From Auanema rhodensis (lineage: Eukaryota > Nematoda > Chromadorea > Rhabditida > Rhabditidae): a DNA stretch of 64,000 bases. The stretch covers positions 15,590,001 through 15,654,000 of the forward strand of contig OZ059895.1 in assembly GCA_964057225.1 (NCBI GenBank), read 5' to 3'. Below the pieces are notes generated by a model, which saw only the letters and a list, made by a program, of their open reading frames with translations, ran no database searches and was not told where the DNA came from. This document shows, in pieces, positions 1-10,754 of the stretch; the first letter of the stretch is position 1; the number at the start of each line of letters is the position of its first letter. The position numbers and the translations under genes were made by a program.

Positions 1-586
1 TTTCAATTAGAAAATCTCTCTTAATACTCATTTCAGTGACAGACTCAACCATCTTTTGTCATAAAAGCTTGCGCCCATTTCTACGTCTTTGTCACCACCC
101 CATCTCTCACTAATCTTCTTGACAATCGTCCGACTGCAAGCCTAATATTAGTAGATTGGCATCATGTCTTCTATATTTTACTTTTTCTGCTTAAACTCAA
201 AAGCATTCTCTTTCTCACTCCAAATCTTATATAGATACGTGTGAATGAAATTCAAAAAATGCAAACGTTACATCGTCTTATTCCTCTGTTTCCCTCATCA
301 GTGTCGTCGTCAGCTTCTTCTTGTCGCTTCTTCCTTCGTTATTGAACTGGACTGAACTCTTAAAATATTTTTGCATCATCTACCAATTAGCCATGTATTA
401 TATTAGAGTCTTTGTGTTCTGTTCAAAAGCTTTGTCATGAAGTTTCAGTTAGTCAGATCCAATTGGAACTTAGCTTTAGGGGGTCGTATGCACATTCCTC
501 TTATCCCATGTACTTCCAGTATCTCCTTCTCATTCTTTCTTTCGCTTCCTTCCTTCTCTCCTAAACATTCTTTATATATCTTCTTA

Positions 587-589
<3 letters not shown>

Positions 590-633
<44 letters not shown>
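590..633. repeat. (CT)n dinucleotide repeat
   Basis: About 22 perfect TC/CT units in a pyrimidine-rich context. The complementary purine tract lies roughly 190 bp downstream, so the two could pair as an imperfect inverted repeat. Confidence 0.95.
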
Positions 634-638
<5 letters not shown>

Positions 639-823
639 CTTTCATTTTTTTTTGTCATTCAACTTCAGCATTAAACTTGTTGGATTTGAAACAAACTTGA
701 ACTTCTTCAAATCCAAAACTTCCAAATGTCATCTTCAAATTCATTCAGCATATCATATACAACAGAAATAACGTCAATCTTCAATCTCAAACATTTGAAT
801 TATTTCAGAAAGCTAGTAATAGC

Positions 824-882
<59 letters not shown>
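824..882. repeat. (GA)n dinucleotide repeat
   Basis: Nearly perfect AG/GA tract with a few AAAG interruptions at both ends. It is the reverse complement of the CT tract at 590-633. GA tracts of this kind are GAGA-factor-like sites in some animals, but nothing else here indicates such a role. Confidence 0.95.
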
Positions 883-1284
883 CCACCAAATAATTCCATT
901 TAGTTGTATGAATGTTTTATCTTCTTGTTCAAACGGTTTTCAAATCTCCAATTTTGCTGATAAAAGATTATCTTCTATAAACTATATCATATAGTTATCG
1001 CACGAAAATACTTCATAGAGCAAAGTACTTCCTCTTTAACCAAATCTTCTTCCGTAATTCCATTTTTACTTTCTTCTTTCTCTTACTGCCTCTCTTCAAA
1101 AAAAAAGAAAAAAAGACTAAAAAGCTATAGAAGTCAAACTACATACATGCATATATACATGGAAACAAGCCAAAGAGTCAATAGCCTCTCTAATTGGATA
1201 TTACTTCAAAAAACAACTGAGAGAACATGAAGTTGGTGGTAACGAACCATAAATGCATCTATGTCCTGCCCTTAGAAGCAGCAC

Positions 1285-1431
1285 TTTGTTTGTCTGTTTC
1301 ACTTTCCGTTCAATCCTCTCTCGTCTGTCCATCCATGTGAGTAAGTCTGTGTACATGTGCGATTCTTCAACAACGGCCGGCCGCTCATCTCCATCCTGAA
1401 GAGTTGCTTCAGAAAACTTAGTTCCCGTCAT
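1285..1431 (-). CDS. Candidate first coding exon of an unidentified gene
   Basis: A minus-strand open frame starts with ATG at 1431. It reads MTGTKFSEATLQDGDERP and continues with a charged segment, DRRERIERKVK, before a possible donor GTGCTG just below 1285. An acceptor-like TATTCTAG sits about 28 bp upstream of the ATG, the arrangement seen at most start codons in this window. The amino-acid composition is protein-like, unlike the low-complexity frames around it. No downstream exon could be found toward the left edge and the donor is poor. It could be the first exon of a gene with a long first intron, or a chance open frame. Confidence 0.3.
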
Positions 1432-3997
1432 CTCGACTGCATCATGTGTTCACTGCTAGAATATTTAACTGTTTCATCTTGCGTATCCTAATTACTTTCA
1501 ATATAAAACACAAACAACAAACAACAACAAAGATTAAAATCATCTAATTCTTCGTCTCCCAGCCTATGCTTGCTCATTTTCTATAATCTTTCCTCTAACA
1601 GATATTGTCTATTCTTACCAACAACATTAAACATCAAAATACTCGTTAGATAGAGAATTTATTGAGAATGGGAACAAAAAGAACAGAATGATGCTACCAC
1701 AACCGCTTAGTGCACCCCTCAATCATCAAAATGAGTTTCAAACATCACGCGCGCGCGCGAAAGCTCACGTGAACAACCACGCGTTGTGATAATTCAAAAA
1801 CAGAATCAAGCTAACCTAAATAGGCAAATGAAGGGAAATAAAATAAAAACAGATAGAAAAGGAGAAAGAGAAAGATAAAGAGAGAGAGAAAGAGAAAGAT
1901 AGAGAGAGATGAGATTGAAAACACGCAAAGAAGAACGCGAATATGTTTTTGTGTGTCTAAGTTGCTTATGCTCATAGCAATTTGTTGTTTTCGATTTTTA
2001 ATTTTTTTAAATATTATATTTCACTATTTATGTTTGAATTTTATTTTTTCTTGTTCAAAAAATTATGTTGATTATCATGTTATCTGTAGCCAGAATCCAT
2101 ATTGAACAGCTGTGTTCATCGATTATTGTGAGCAAGTCGTTGTTAGAAAAAGAAGATGAAGAAGAAGAAGAAGAAGAAATGTATTCGATCACACATTTTC
2201 CTCAAATCGGCTTTTCCTTTGTAAATCTTTTCTTTCTTTCTTTTTTCATTTCATAGCTATCGATCTTCATCATTTATCTATGTATCGCCTCAGATTCGCG
2301 TTGTTATTGTTTATTTTTTTGTTGTTTGTTTGTCATGCTTTAACACGAAAATTATGAATTTTAATGATAACTCGCATGAAAATCGTTTTACTATCCCGAC
2401 ATATGTATGACATACACACATCCATCCATCCATCCTCTATCCAGTCACTATTCTACCAAATGTATTTCAATTCTCCTTTGTTTCTCCTTCTACTTGTTTC
2501 TTCCTCGACATGCTTTCCGGAAGCTATTTACTTGCTCGAATTTGAATAGTCGTTCACCAGATTCAATATGCTCCTTACTCAAAATTCGTATATCATTAGT
2601 TGCAAAATGTCGCGAAGCCGTTTTTTTCTTTTCAAATTCTTACAGCTTGTTGCTAGATGAAATGCTCAATTTCCTCTTCCTTATCATTTTAACATCCCCC
2701 ATGAAATTTCAGCTTTGTTTTCCTTTATTCTCGAATATACGTGATTTTATAGTTTTATTTCATTTAAATTATAATTGATCAATGTTTTTTTGGAAGCATT
2801 TTGTGTGAATATGTGTGTGTGTGTGTGTGTATTACTTTCCTTTCCTCTGTCTATCATCCTATTCAGTTGAAAATGCCACTAAAAATTTAGCCATTTTCTA
2901 CTTCTTTCAGTTTATTTCGAAAATAGCAAGGTATTAGCTTGCTTGGCTGTTCCATCCGTCGCTATTCGTCTGATTTTACAGATGACTTGATGTGTCGGCT
3001 GTCGCTTTGGCATTGGAGCTTGAAATCTGGTCAAATATACTTTTTCAAATGTTCTAAATATGCGTAAAGTAAATAGGATGTGCTCCATCAAATAGTTTTT
3101 TCCTCTGCAAGTCATTTATGATCTCATGAAATGTTTTGAAATGGCTAAGCAGAGCTGTTGACCGTGTTGTATGTGCTCTTTCTGCTCCAACGAGAAGCCA
3201 TTTGTTTCTTCTTGCTCAAAAAACTTACTAAGCCATTTTTGAGAAGTACTCGTCGTGTCCGTCTATCAGTTAGTGCTTTCTTCCGCTTTTCTTCTACTCA
3301 CTTCTTGCTTTTCAATTCCATTGAATGGAAAGCTTTTCATGGTTGATGTTGGTTCTCCATTCAACCATCAAAAGTCACAAAACTTGCCACCTTCCCATTC
3401 CCATATCTCATGAACTTTATTCACTAATTTGCCATTTCTCCTCTGAGCATCTTGAATGAATTGAGCTCTCTCAATCACAGAGCATACGAAAGCTGAGAAG
3501 ATGCAGGCGGCAGGTAGCATGATACGGAAATGGATTACTACCTTGTTGCTACAGCTTTTTCTTCTGCATTTTCAGCCAGCATGTCCAGCTTTCTTTGTTA
3601 ATTCTCCAGCATCTTCAAAGCTTAGTTAGTTCTTTTTTCATTTCTTTTTTACTCAAAACACATTGAGTTGCATATTACTTCTAAATTTTAAATTAAATTC
3701 TTCAAAATTTGACAATCAGTGCTTGTTCGTCCCATCCCCCCAATCGTCCGCATACCGCTAATTATGCTCTCATTTTTTTCTCGCCAATTTGGAACCAAGA
3801 AACATCTTCATTTTGGTCCAAATGACAACTTTGCCACTTTTTCTCTTGCTGCAGACGTCATCGACTGGGATTTTTGATTTTTGAAATTTATTAGAACATT
3901 GTAAACTATATTTATAAAAATAAACTATTCAATTATATCTGGCCATATGTCTGACATTCTTAGATTACTGGCCACCCTCTCCCCTGTATGTCATTTT

Positions 3998-4039
<42 letters not shown>

Positions 4040-4348
4040 TTTTCTCTTTTTCTTTCCCTCTCTCTTTGTTAGATTTTACATTTACCACTTTTATGATCAA
4101 GTCTTGCTTTTCTATATTGTTTTTTATGCTTTTAGTTCCGTTTCGTCGTTCATATTTGTTAACTTCTTAGAATTTTAAAAAACACCTTTGCAATCACATC
4201 ATCCTCGTCTTCCAACCTTCCAACAACATTCATATATTATTCATTACAGGTACATTCAGAAGCACATGTTATTCTAATTTTGGCGCTGAAACTCTGACTC
4301 CTCTCTTCATATACAATCCCACACCCATATACAAGTTAAGACCTTGCA
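1432..4348. other. Intergenic region upstream of the arrestin-domain gene
   Basis: No gene was recognised. The stretch holds a CG-rich patch with alternating CG and a CACGTG near 1747-1797, GA-rich sequence at 1860-1912, a GT tract at about 2811-2830 and a CT tract at about 4002-4037. A splice-acceptor-like ATTACAG at 4244-4250 may be the trans-splice or 5'-UTR acceptor of the gene at 4349. Several 60-120 codon open frames here have low-complexity or Phe/Leu/Ser-rich products and were not accepted. Confidence 0.5.
4002..4037. repeat. (CT)n dinucleotide repeat
   Basis: About 18 TC units, about 310 bp upstream of the arrestin-domain start codon. Confidence 0.9.
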
Positions 4349-6640
4349 ATGGGCAAGCTGGATCGTTTTGATATTGAGCTTAATAATCCAGAAGAAGCCT
4401 ACTTTGCCGGTCAAGAAATTTCAGGAAAAGTTCGTTTTCAATCCGTTAACTTTCACTTTTGCCTCAATTAATCACGTTCTTTTATCCAATGTTACAACAT
4501 TAAACATTTCGTATATATTTCAACAAAACAATTAAACAAATATACTTTCTTAAAGCCAAAATCTTCAATAAGTAAAAGCTCAAAAGCATGGAAATTCAAC
4601 ATTCACAACTAACAATAGACATTGCTTATTGTTCTTTTCACTCTCTCTCCATGTTTTCAGGTCATTATCGAGGTTACGGAACCTAAGAAAGTTAATGAAA
4701 TTCTGTTAGAATTGAAGGGTCGAGCAAAGACCTATTGGACAAAGCACTCAGGTGAATTCAAAGTTTAATTTTCATCATTTTCGTTTCGTTTTCATTTCTC
4801 TTTCACAACTATATCATCAAGTATTATATAAGAGTACAAGACTCAATTACATGTAAATACATTTATATTCTAGGGAAATCCAGAAAACACTATACTCATT
4901 CTGAGCCATATTTTTTGGAACAATTCAATACATCATACACACACAAATTCACAATAACAAAGGATGGAAAAGAAAAAGTTAGTTCGTTAGCTTGTTCGTC
5001 GTCAATTGAGAATTGAGAATTTCTTATAGCAAAATCAATAGGTTAAAGCTTTACATATGGTTGTTGTCTGTTTTCAGGAACGCATCTTACCTGCGGGCGT
5101 GCATGAAGTTCCATTCTCATATACATTGCCGAAGTCACTGCCAACGTCGTATGAAGGCGAATTCGGACATATTAGATATACTTGTAAAGCAACATGCGAA
5201 CGATCATGGGATTTCGATATTGTGTCGCGAAAAGCTTTTACTGTTATAGGAATTGAGGATATCAATTCAGATTCAAAGGTTTGTGCTTAGTCAGCTCTTC
5301 TGCTCATCATGTATCATCTTAGCTAATCCATGCCTTCTGTTATACTCATTCATACTTTCAGCTCAACGAGCCGCTATCGATATCTGAATCAAATCATACC
5401 GTTGCTCTCTGTTGTCGGAAGAATGGTTCAGTTACGGGAGAAATATCACTACCTAAAGGAGGTTTTACACCCGGAGAAACAGTACCAGTCAGCTATAGGT
5501 TAGTACTTCATGCCTCCAATTACCTTCTCTTCTATTCATTGTCATTGTTTCAGGATTATAAATTCAAGTTCACGTGTAAGAGGTTATACTATTCGTCTAG
5601 TTCAAGCCACAACATATAAGTAAGTGAATTACTCAAAATTAGCATATTGGAATGACGTAATCAAGCTAGCACACTTTCCATTTCTAACTTATCGGCTATA
5701 TTAAAGCGGTTGCTCTTCGTTGTGCGCTATAAACTATTTCATCATTCCACTATATTTTCAAAATAATTTTTTTGTTTTTCAGAGCTAAGACGTTTGCTGG
5801 TCATGAGCATGTTAAAACCACAAATCAAATCATCTCGAAATCGGATAAAAATGAAGTAAAGATGTGCTGCAGGAATTGAAGTAATATACAAAACTTGTTT
5901 AGGTTCAATCTAACACAACAACTGCTTGGATTGCAGAACAGATTACTTTGCCTTCATTACCACCTCGCTTAGGAAAATGCAAAATTATTTCAACGCAGTA
6001 TGCAGTGGAATTAGAGGTTGTTGATCTCAAATGAATGATTCATCTTATCCATCACTTCAGATTGAGCCAGCATTCACTGTATCCTGTCCCCTAATCATCG
6101 GATCAATTCCTCAACTGTCAGATCTTTTAGTTCATTCCAAGGTAAAACAACAAGCAAATGAATGTCGTTTACAATGAAAATAACTTGTAGATGCGCACTA
6201 ACTGTCTCGAAACAAAGAGTAATCTCAAATCTGATACACCACCGAAACATGAGTCACCAACAGTTGATGTACAAGTGAGTTACAACATAATTCCGTTCAA
6301 TGTTTTCATCAGAAGAGCAATCCTTTCAACTTTAAACTTGCAGGTGACTATAACTGATGAATCTGGTAAAACAATTTGTGAAGAATTGAGTAATGAAATG
6401 GACGCTCTCTTATCAGCTAGAAAACGGGTACGAATGCCTTCGTCAATTCTCTCCGAATTATATCCGACGATGCCAAGTCCATACTACAGGTACTATCATA
6501 GCTAATAATAGATTATATTATATACAACAAATGATTTCAGGGAATCATTTCACGGACCTGTTGATATTTCCGATGAAAAAGAAAGCGCTCAATATGGGGA
6601 AAAGCTGTTTGCGCCTAAATATCCATTTTACACGGATTAA
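4349..6640 (+). CDS. Arrestin-domain (ARRDC/alpha-arrestin) protein
   Basis: Twelve exons give 425 residues with a continuous frame: 4349-4429, 4661-4751, 4874-4977, 5078-5278, 5362-5498, 5554-5619, 5783-5855, 5903-6016, 6061-6141, 6191-6274, 6344-6489, 6541-6640. The protein starts MGKLDRFDIELNN and has the N-terminal arrestin fold (YFAGQEISGKV, then LPAGVHEVPFSYTLP, the usual ARRDC signature) and a C-terminal arrestin domain (GFTPGETVPVSYRI). Alpha-arrestins are adaptors that bring membrane cargo to ubiquitin ligases and sorting machinery. The C-terminus is tyrosine-rich (SPYY, KYPFYTD), but I see no true PPxY motif, which most mammalian ARRDC proteins use to bind NEDD4-family ligases. An AATAAA signal follows 27 bp after the stop. 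The family call is secure; the exact orthologue is not. Confidence 0.9.
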
Positions 6641-6666
6641 ATGTGACCGAGAACATAATAATATTG

Positions 6667-6672
6667 AATAAA
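6667..6672 (+). terminator. Poly(A) signal of the arrestin-domain gene
   Basis: AATAAA 27 bp past the TAA stop on the same strand. Confidence 0.7.
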
Positions 6673-7609
6673 AGTTTTATCTAATTACAAATGCTTTCGT
6701 ACAGAGAAAAAAATTTTTTTGTGAGATAATCTGAAAGTTAGAGGAAGGGCTCATCACATTAGCCAGGGTATGACTCTCTAACAGGTGGCATAGTAAATCC
6801 AATTTGGACACAAATTATTCAACAATGAAAAAGAAAAAATGTGGTAATGATTGAGCTAAATCAAAATGAGATTACAAGAATAAATATCATTTGTAGGAAA
6901 AGGGAAAACAAAGCACAAAAGGAAAAGCCAACGTCGAAAGGGTACAAGATATATAGATAAACCGCATGAGGTAGATGATAGTAGTAACAATTCAAAGGAA
7001 TACAACTGACACAATGAGATACACGATTAGACGAAAAGAAATACAATTATTCTGATCCTAGAGATTCGTTTGAATCAAATCTACTTGGAAAAAGACAAAG
7101 TCAATCTAGACATTTCCTAGAAAATGGGTTAGATGAAGAAGTTTTAACCATAATGAACTAATACACTCACTCTCTTTCTTACTCACTTCAGTTCATTTCC
7201 ATTTTATCTTTTGCTGATATATACATACAAACACTCGTCCTTTGAAGTTCACGATATAGCTGTGAATCTTCAAAGTTGGATATTGCTTGTGTAAATATAT
7301 CAGATGATTGCAAAACTTTTATAAACTTCAGAAAAGCAAAGAAAAGAAGTAAAAAATGAAAACTCGTCAACTAAAAGGTAAGATGGGCTAATATGGACAC
7401 GGGGAATTCAACTAAAAAACTGCATCTTTCTATCTTTGACGGGAACCGAGTTACATACCACGCGCAGTCGGAATAAGCACCTAAAATAGATAATGGGCAA
7501 CTTATAATCTTTGAAGATAATATCGAATTAATCGAAAACAATACTGATTTCAGCTAACAAACTCTGTCACACTTTGTGATCATGCGGAATTGCAGCATTT
7601 AATTTCTCA
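6673..7609. other. Intergenic, no gene seen
   Basis: AT-rich sequence between the arrestin-domain gene and a mariner fragment. Short open frames on the minus strand have no protein-like character. Nothing else was recognised. Confidence 0.5.
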
Positions 7610-7890
7610 CTTAAGCTAATTTTTCCTCAAACAGGTGGTCAAGAAGGCTTCGACCTCCTCTATATTTTTGAAGCTTTTGCCCTTCAAAAAAAGCTCCATA
7701 TATCTATAATAAATGAGAGCAAGGTCAGATGAACACGGTGGATGCTCCAGGAGCTCCCATCCTTTCTCCTCCACAAATGGCCACATGAGGCCACGCGTTG
7801 TCACGGAGGAGAAAGATTTACCGTAAAACGTTTCATTGAAACAGCCTACGGACGCCGTTGAATTTGTTCGACATAGAGCCTATTATTCAA
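7610..7890 (-). mobile_element. Degraded mariner-family transposase fragment
   Basis: Read on the minus strand, the frame ending at 7616 contains FVEEKGWELLEHPP, then SSDLAL, then LKGKSFKNIEEVEAFL. This corresponds to the C-terminal catalytic region of mariner transposases (consensus GWE.L.HPPYSPDLAPSDYHLF, then GK.F...EDV). Upstream, a frameshifted remnant near 7866 reads RLYVEQIQR, like the mariner Y..QL.R segment. The conserved SPDLAPSDY block has decayed (SSDLALIYY), there are stops and at least one frameshift, and no inverted terminal repeats were spotted. It is an inactive fossil. Confidence 0.7.
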
Positions 7891-8435
7891 CTTATCACCT
7901 TAATTCAATAATTCGTAATGAATTATTTCTCCTTCATCCCTAAAACAACATAATAACATTAGCGCCGTTCCTGATCTTGGATGGTCTCCCAGATCCAAGT
8001 TGCTAGGTTTAAATCTAACTCATGATTTACAGGTTTACGGGTTACTTTAAGGAGGTATATCTTTAAGTGGATTAGAGAAGATTATAAGCTTTCAAACCTT
8101 GATTGGAATACAGCTTAAGACAATTACGTATGTGTTATATGACGAGAGCCATTTCAAAAAACGAGAGCAAAAGCGAAATCAGAAGTCAAAAAAAAGTTTT
8201 TTCAATTTAAAACATTTTTTCAAATATAATTTGGAATTTGGTTTATGCTAATTTTTAATTTTAAAATATTTATTCACATTTCAATGTGGGTGGCCGGAAA
8301 CTTTTGAGCACACCTAATAAATACCCCAAAATGAATAAGAAATAATTCAGATTTTTAAGTGACTTAAACTCGGGAATTTATGTATTTTGGTTTAAACATT
8401 TTTGCACATCATAAGACAAGAAAATACCGGAATAA
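7891..8435. other. Intergenic, no gene seen
   Basis: AT-rich stretch between the mariner fossil and the 3' end of taf-9. It may include further decayed transposon sequence, but no frame could be recognised. Confidence 0.45.
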
Positions 8436-9164
8436 TCAGGAATCGAAATCTTCTTCGTGTTTCCTTTTCAGCAGATTTGTAACATGTTCTGGGCGAAGCT
8501 GTTGTATTACAGGAGCGTCTTGCCTTGGAATTGAGGTTGTGATACTCTGAAAGCTCATACTAGTTATGGCACTGGGGCTGAAATCAAGTACAAACCTGCT
8601 GCTGATTTTCACTAGCTCGCCATTCCATATTAGGTTGTAAAAGACAAAATCTGCAATGCGAAAAACATTAAAATTGCCTTCATCAACGACAGAAATACTA
8701 ATGTTGTTTATGAAACTTACCGATCATTAGGAAGTTTCAATCCAAAATTATGCCTAATTTGTGGAAGGGGTTGAGCATTTTTCTCCGACGCCATTTGTAA
8801 TAACTTAGTTCTATCTGGTGTACGATCCATTAAGGCACCTGAATATGTATTTTTCAATGTATTTAATCGCCTTGTATCATCATTTACCGCTAAACTCCAT
8901 AGCTATTTGAACATCAGTCTCATCAATCGCCGTTTTGCTACAATGTTGTGATATTGCTCGAGCACCAGTTAGAAGCTGAGCTGTTGTTGCATACGCAACC
9001 TACGTAATCAAAACATAAACTTGAGGAAAACATGCCCAACTTACATCTAATAATTGGCTAATAACAGTTGGTTCATACTCAGTAACACCAGCTTCTCGAA
9101 GCAAAGCTTGCATACGAGCAGCATCTTCGCTGCCTTGGCCAGTGCCGGTGGCGGAGCCTGACAT
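8436..9164 (-). CDS. taf-9: TFIID subunit TAF9 (histone-fold)
   Basis: Five exons (9164-9045, 8999-8888, 8838-8721, 8650-8596, 8546-8436) encode 171 residues. The protein begins [19 protein letters not shown]. Residues about 18-90 form the TAF9 histone fold: [20 protein letters not shown], then a long central helix with [12 protein letters not shown], then [13 protein letters not shown]9 pairs with TAF6 in TFIID and SAGA-type complexes to support RNA polymerase II initiation. The start ATG directly follows an acceptor (TTTAAG), consistent with trans-splicing. It lies 331 bp downstream of mlc-5 on the same strand; from memory these two genes are also neighbours in C. elegans (cosmid T12D8), which supports both calls. 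Confidence 0.93.
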
Positions 9165-9494
9165 CTTAAATTAATTTTTTTTGTTTCATAATGTATTTAG
9201 ACCAAGTGTCAAAATACGAATTGGTGTTTGAGACCTCAATTAAAAAAAACTGCGAAGAAAAGAAAATGAAGCTTTATTTCCGGTATAAGTTAGAAAAAAG
9301 ATCAAAAAATTGGGAGAAAGCCAGAAAGGTTTTCTAAATATTCACAAAGTGAGCATAATACCATATGGTTAAAACATTAGCTGGAATAATAATAAAGTTA
9401 GGAACAATGTAAGTGATATGGATAAGCAAATGACCAAACATGTACAAGATCACATCGTATTTGCTTTGAAATTTACAAATTTTCGTTTCTTTCT

Positions 9495-10076
9495 TTACGA
9501 ATTCATAACGGTACGAATGAAATCGCTAATGTTGATGTTTCCACGGGAATCATTATGTCCAGCAAGGAGTTGATCAACTTCTTCGTCTGTCAATCTTTCT
9601 CCTTAAATTGAAAGAAAAAACGAAAATTACGAGTTAAGCTGTAAAAAACGAACCCAAGGTTGTAAGCAAGTGTCTGAGCTCAGCGACATTGATTAATCCA
9701 TTTCCTTCTTTGTCGAAGTGAGCTAATCCTTCAACAAACTCTTCAGGAGTATGCTTTCCTCTGCAAAAATTAAAACAACCAGTAAAAGAAAAACTTCGAG
9801 TATTCAGTACCTGACTTTGCTTACTGTTTGATAAATGGGAACGAAGTCCTCGAAAGTTAATCGAGCTTCTTTATCAAAGTTAGCGCAACATCTTGAAATT
9901 TCAGCTTCAGTTGGGTTTTGTCCAAGAGCACGAAGAACATCACCAACCTAAAGTTGAAAAAAAAAGGGAATAAAATAAAATATTTGAAGATATACCTGTT
10001 GAACGCTGATCCGTTCATCACCCTTGCTATCAAAATAAGCAAAAACTTCACGGCACTCAGCTAATTGCTCTTCCAT
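9495..10076 (-). CDS. mlc-5: Myosin essential light chain (EF-hand), MLC-5 type
   Basis: Four exons (10076-9996, 9947-9811, 9760-9654, 9601-9495) give 143 residues, the normal length for an essential light chain. The protein starts [16 protein letters not shown] and has the light-chain signature [12 protein letters not shown] mid-protein FDKEGNG loop and [13 protein letters not shown] follow, and it ends [11 protein letters not shown]. Most EF-hand loops lack full calcium-binding acidic residues (DSKGDERIS for the first), as in essential light chains generally. It would bind the first IQ motif of a myosin heavy chain. A start-proximal acceptor (TTTGAAG) precedes the ATG. Calmodulin or troponin C are excluded by length and sequence. 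Confidence 0.92.
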
Positions 10077-10754
10077 TCTTCAAATTATATATTTGTTAAT
10101 AAGAAAATTAAATAAATAAAAGAAAAGCATTGTGTGAAGAATAAAACAAAAAAACAGACTGGGTAGCGACGCGAAATAACACGAATTTAAAAAAAAAAGC
10201 AGAAAACTGAAATTGTTACAGATAAAATTCATTTTAAAAGTGAATTTATTATAATTTTAAATATAATTTTACTATAAAAGAAGTAAATTCTGAATATTAG
10301 AGTTAAAGGTCAAAAAGGAATCAATAAAAGGGAAAGAAGACTAAGAGAGGGGACACCTGTGAAAATGCGCGGGCGCGCAATGTTGACCGCGGTACTGGCT
10401 CGGGCGGGGAGAGGAGATGATGACTAAACCCCCAGTGTTCACGACCCTGTATGTCTGGTCTCTCTCTCGCACTGCTTATGTAATCATACATTTCTTCTTT
10501 CTCTCTTTTAGTTTGAATTAGAAGATGAAGAAGAAGAAAGAGGTATAGATTATGAAGTTTGGGAGAAAGATGAAGATATTGGATGACCTTCGAGATCAGA
10601 TATGTTATGGATGGATTCGTTACCAGAGGACAAAATAGGCAGACAAGAGGTAGAGGAATTAGAAAGTAAAGGAGTGAATAAAGGTTTCATGGTATTGTTT
10701 CATATGGTGTACATGATGATCACATATTTCCGGATATCCTCTATACCGCAGACG
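10077..10754. promoter_or_regulatory. Probable mlc-5 upstream region with GC-rich island
   Basis: This non-coding 680-bp gap lies between the hus-1 stop and the mlc-5 start, far longer than the 130-260 bp gaps inside the neighbouring cluster. It contains a strongly CG-rich patch at about 10366-10412 (GCGCGGGCGCGCAA, then GACCGCGG), exceptional in this AT-rich sequence, followed by purine-rich sequence. It is the likely site of an independent promoter for mlc-5 and taf-9. That role is inferred from position and composition only. Confidence 0.45.

Larger units (their letters stand above)
1..1284. other. Non-coding, repeat-rich left flank
   Basis: No coding exon could be supported here. The stretch is pyrimidine-rich and holds a long CT tract and a long GA tract, listed separately. 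Apparent open frames near 440-700 are translations of the CT tract and its flanks (runs of Ser-Leu) and are not genes. It may be intron or distal upstream sequence of a gene lying outside the window on the left. Confidence 0.5.

Noticed and set aside
437-700. Open frame over the CT tract and its reverse-strand counterpart
   Set aside because: The product is mostly Ser-Leu (or Arg-Glu) runs from the dinucleotide repeat, with no splice or homology support.
5013-5290. Overlapping open frames on both strands within the arrestin-domain gene
   Set aside because: These are shadow frames of the exon at 5078-5278, which carries the clear arrestin sequence.
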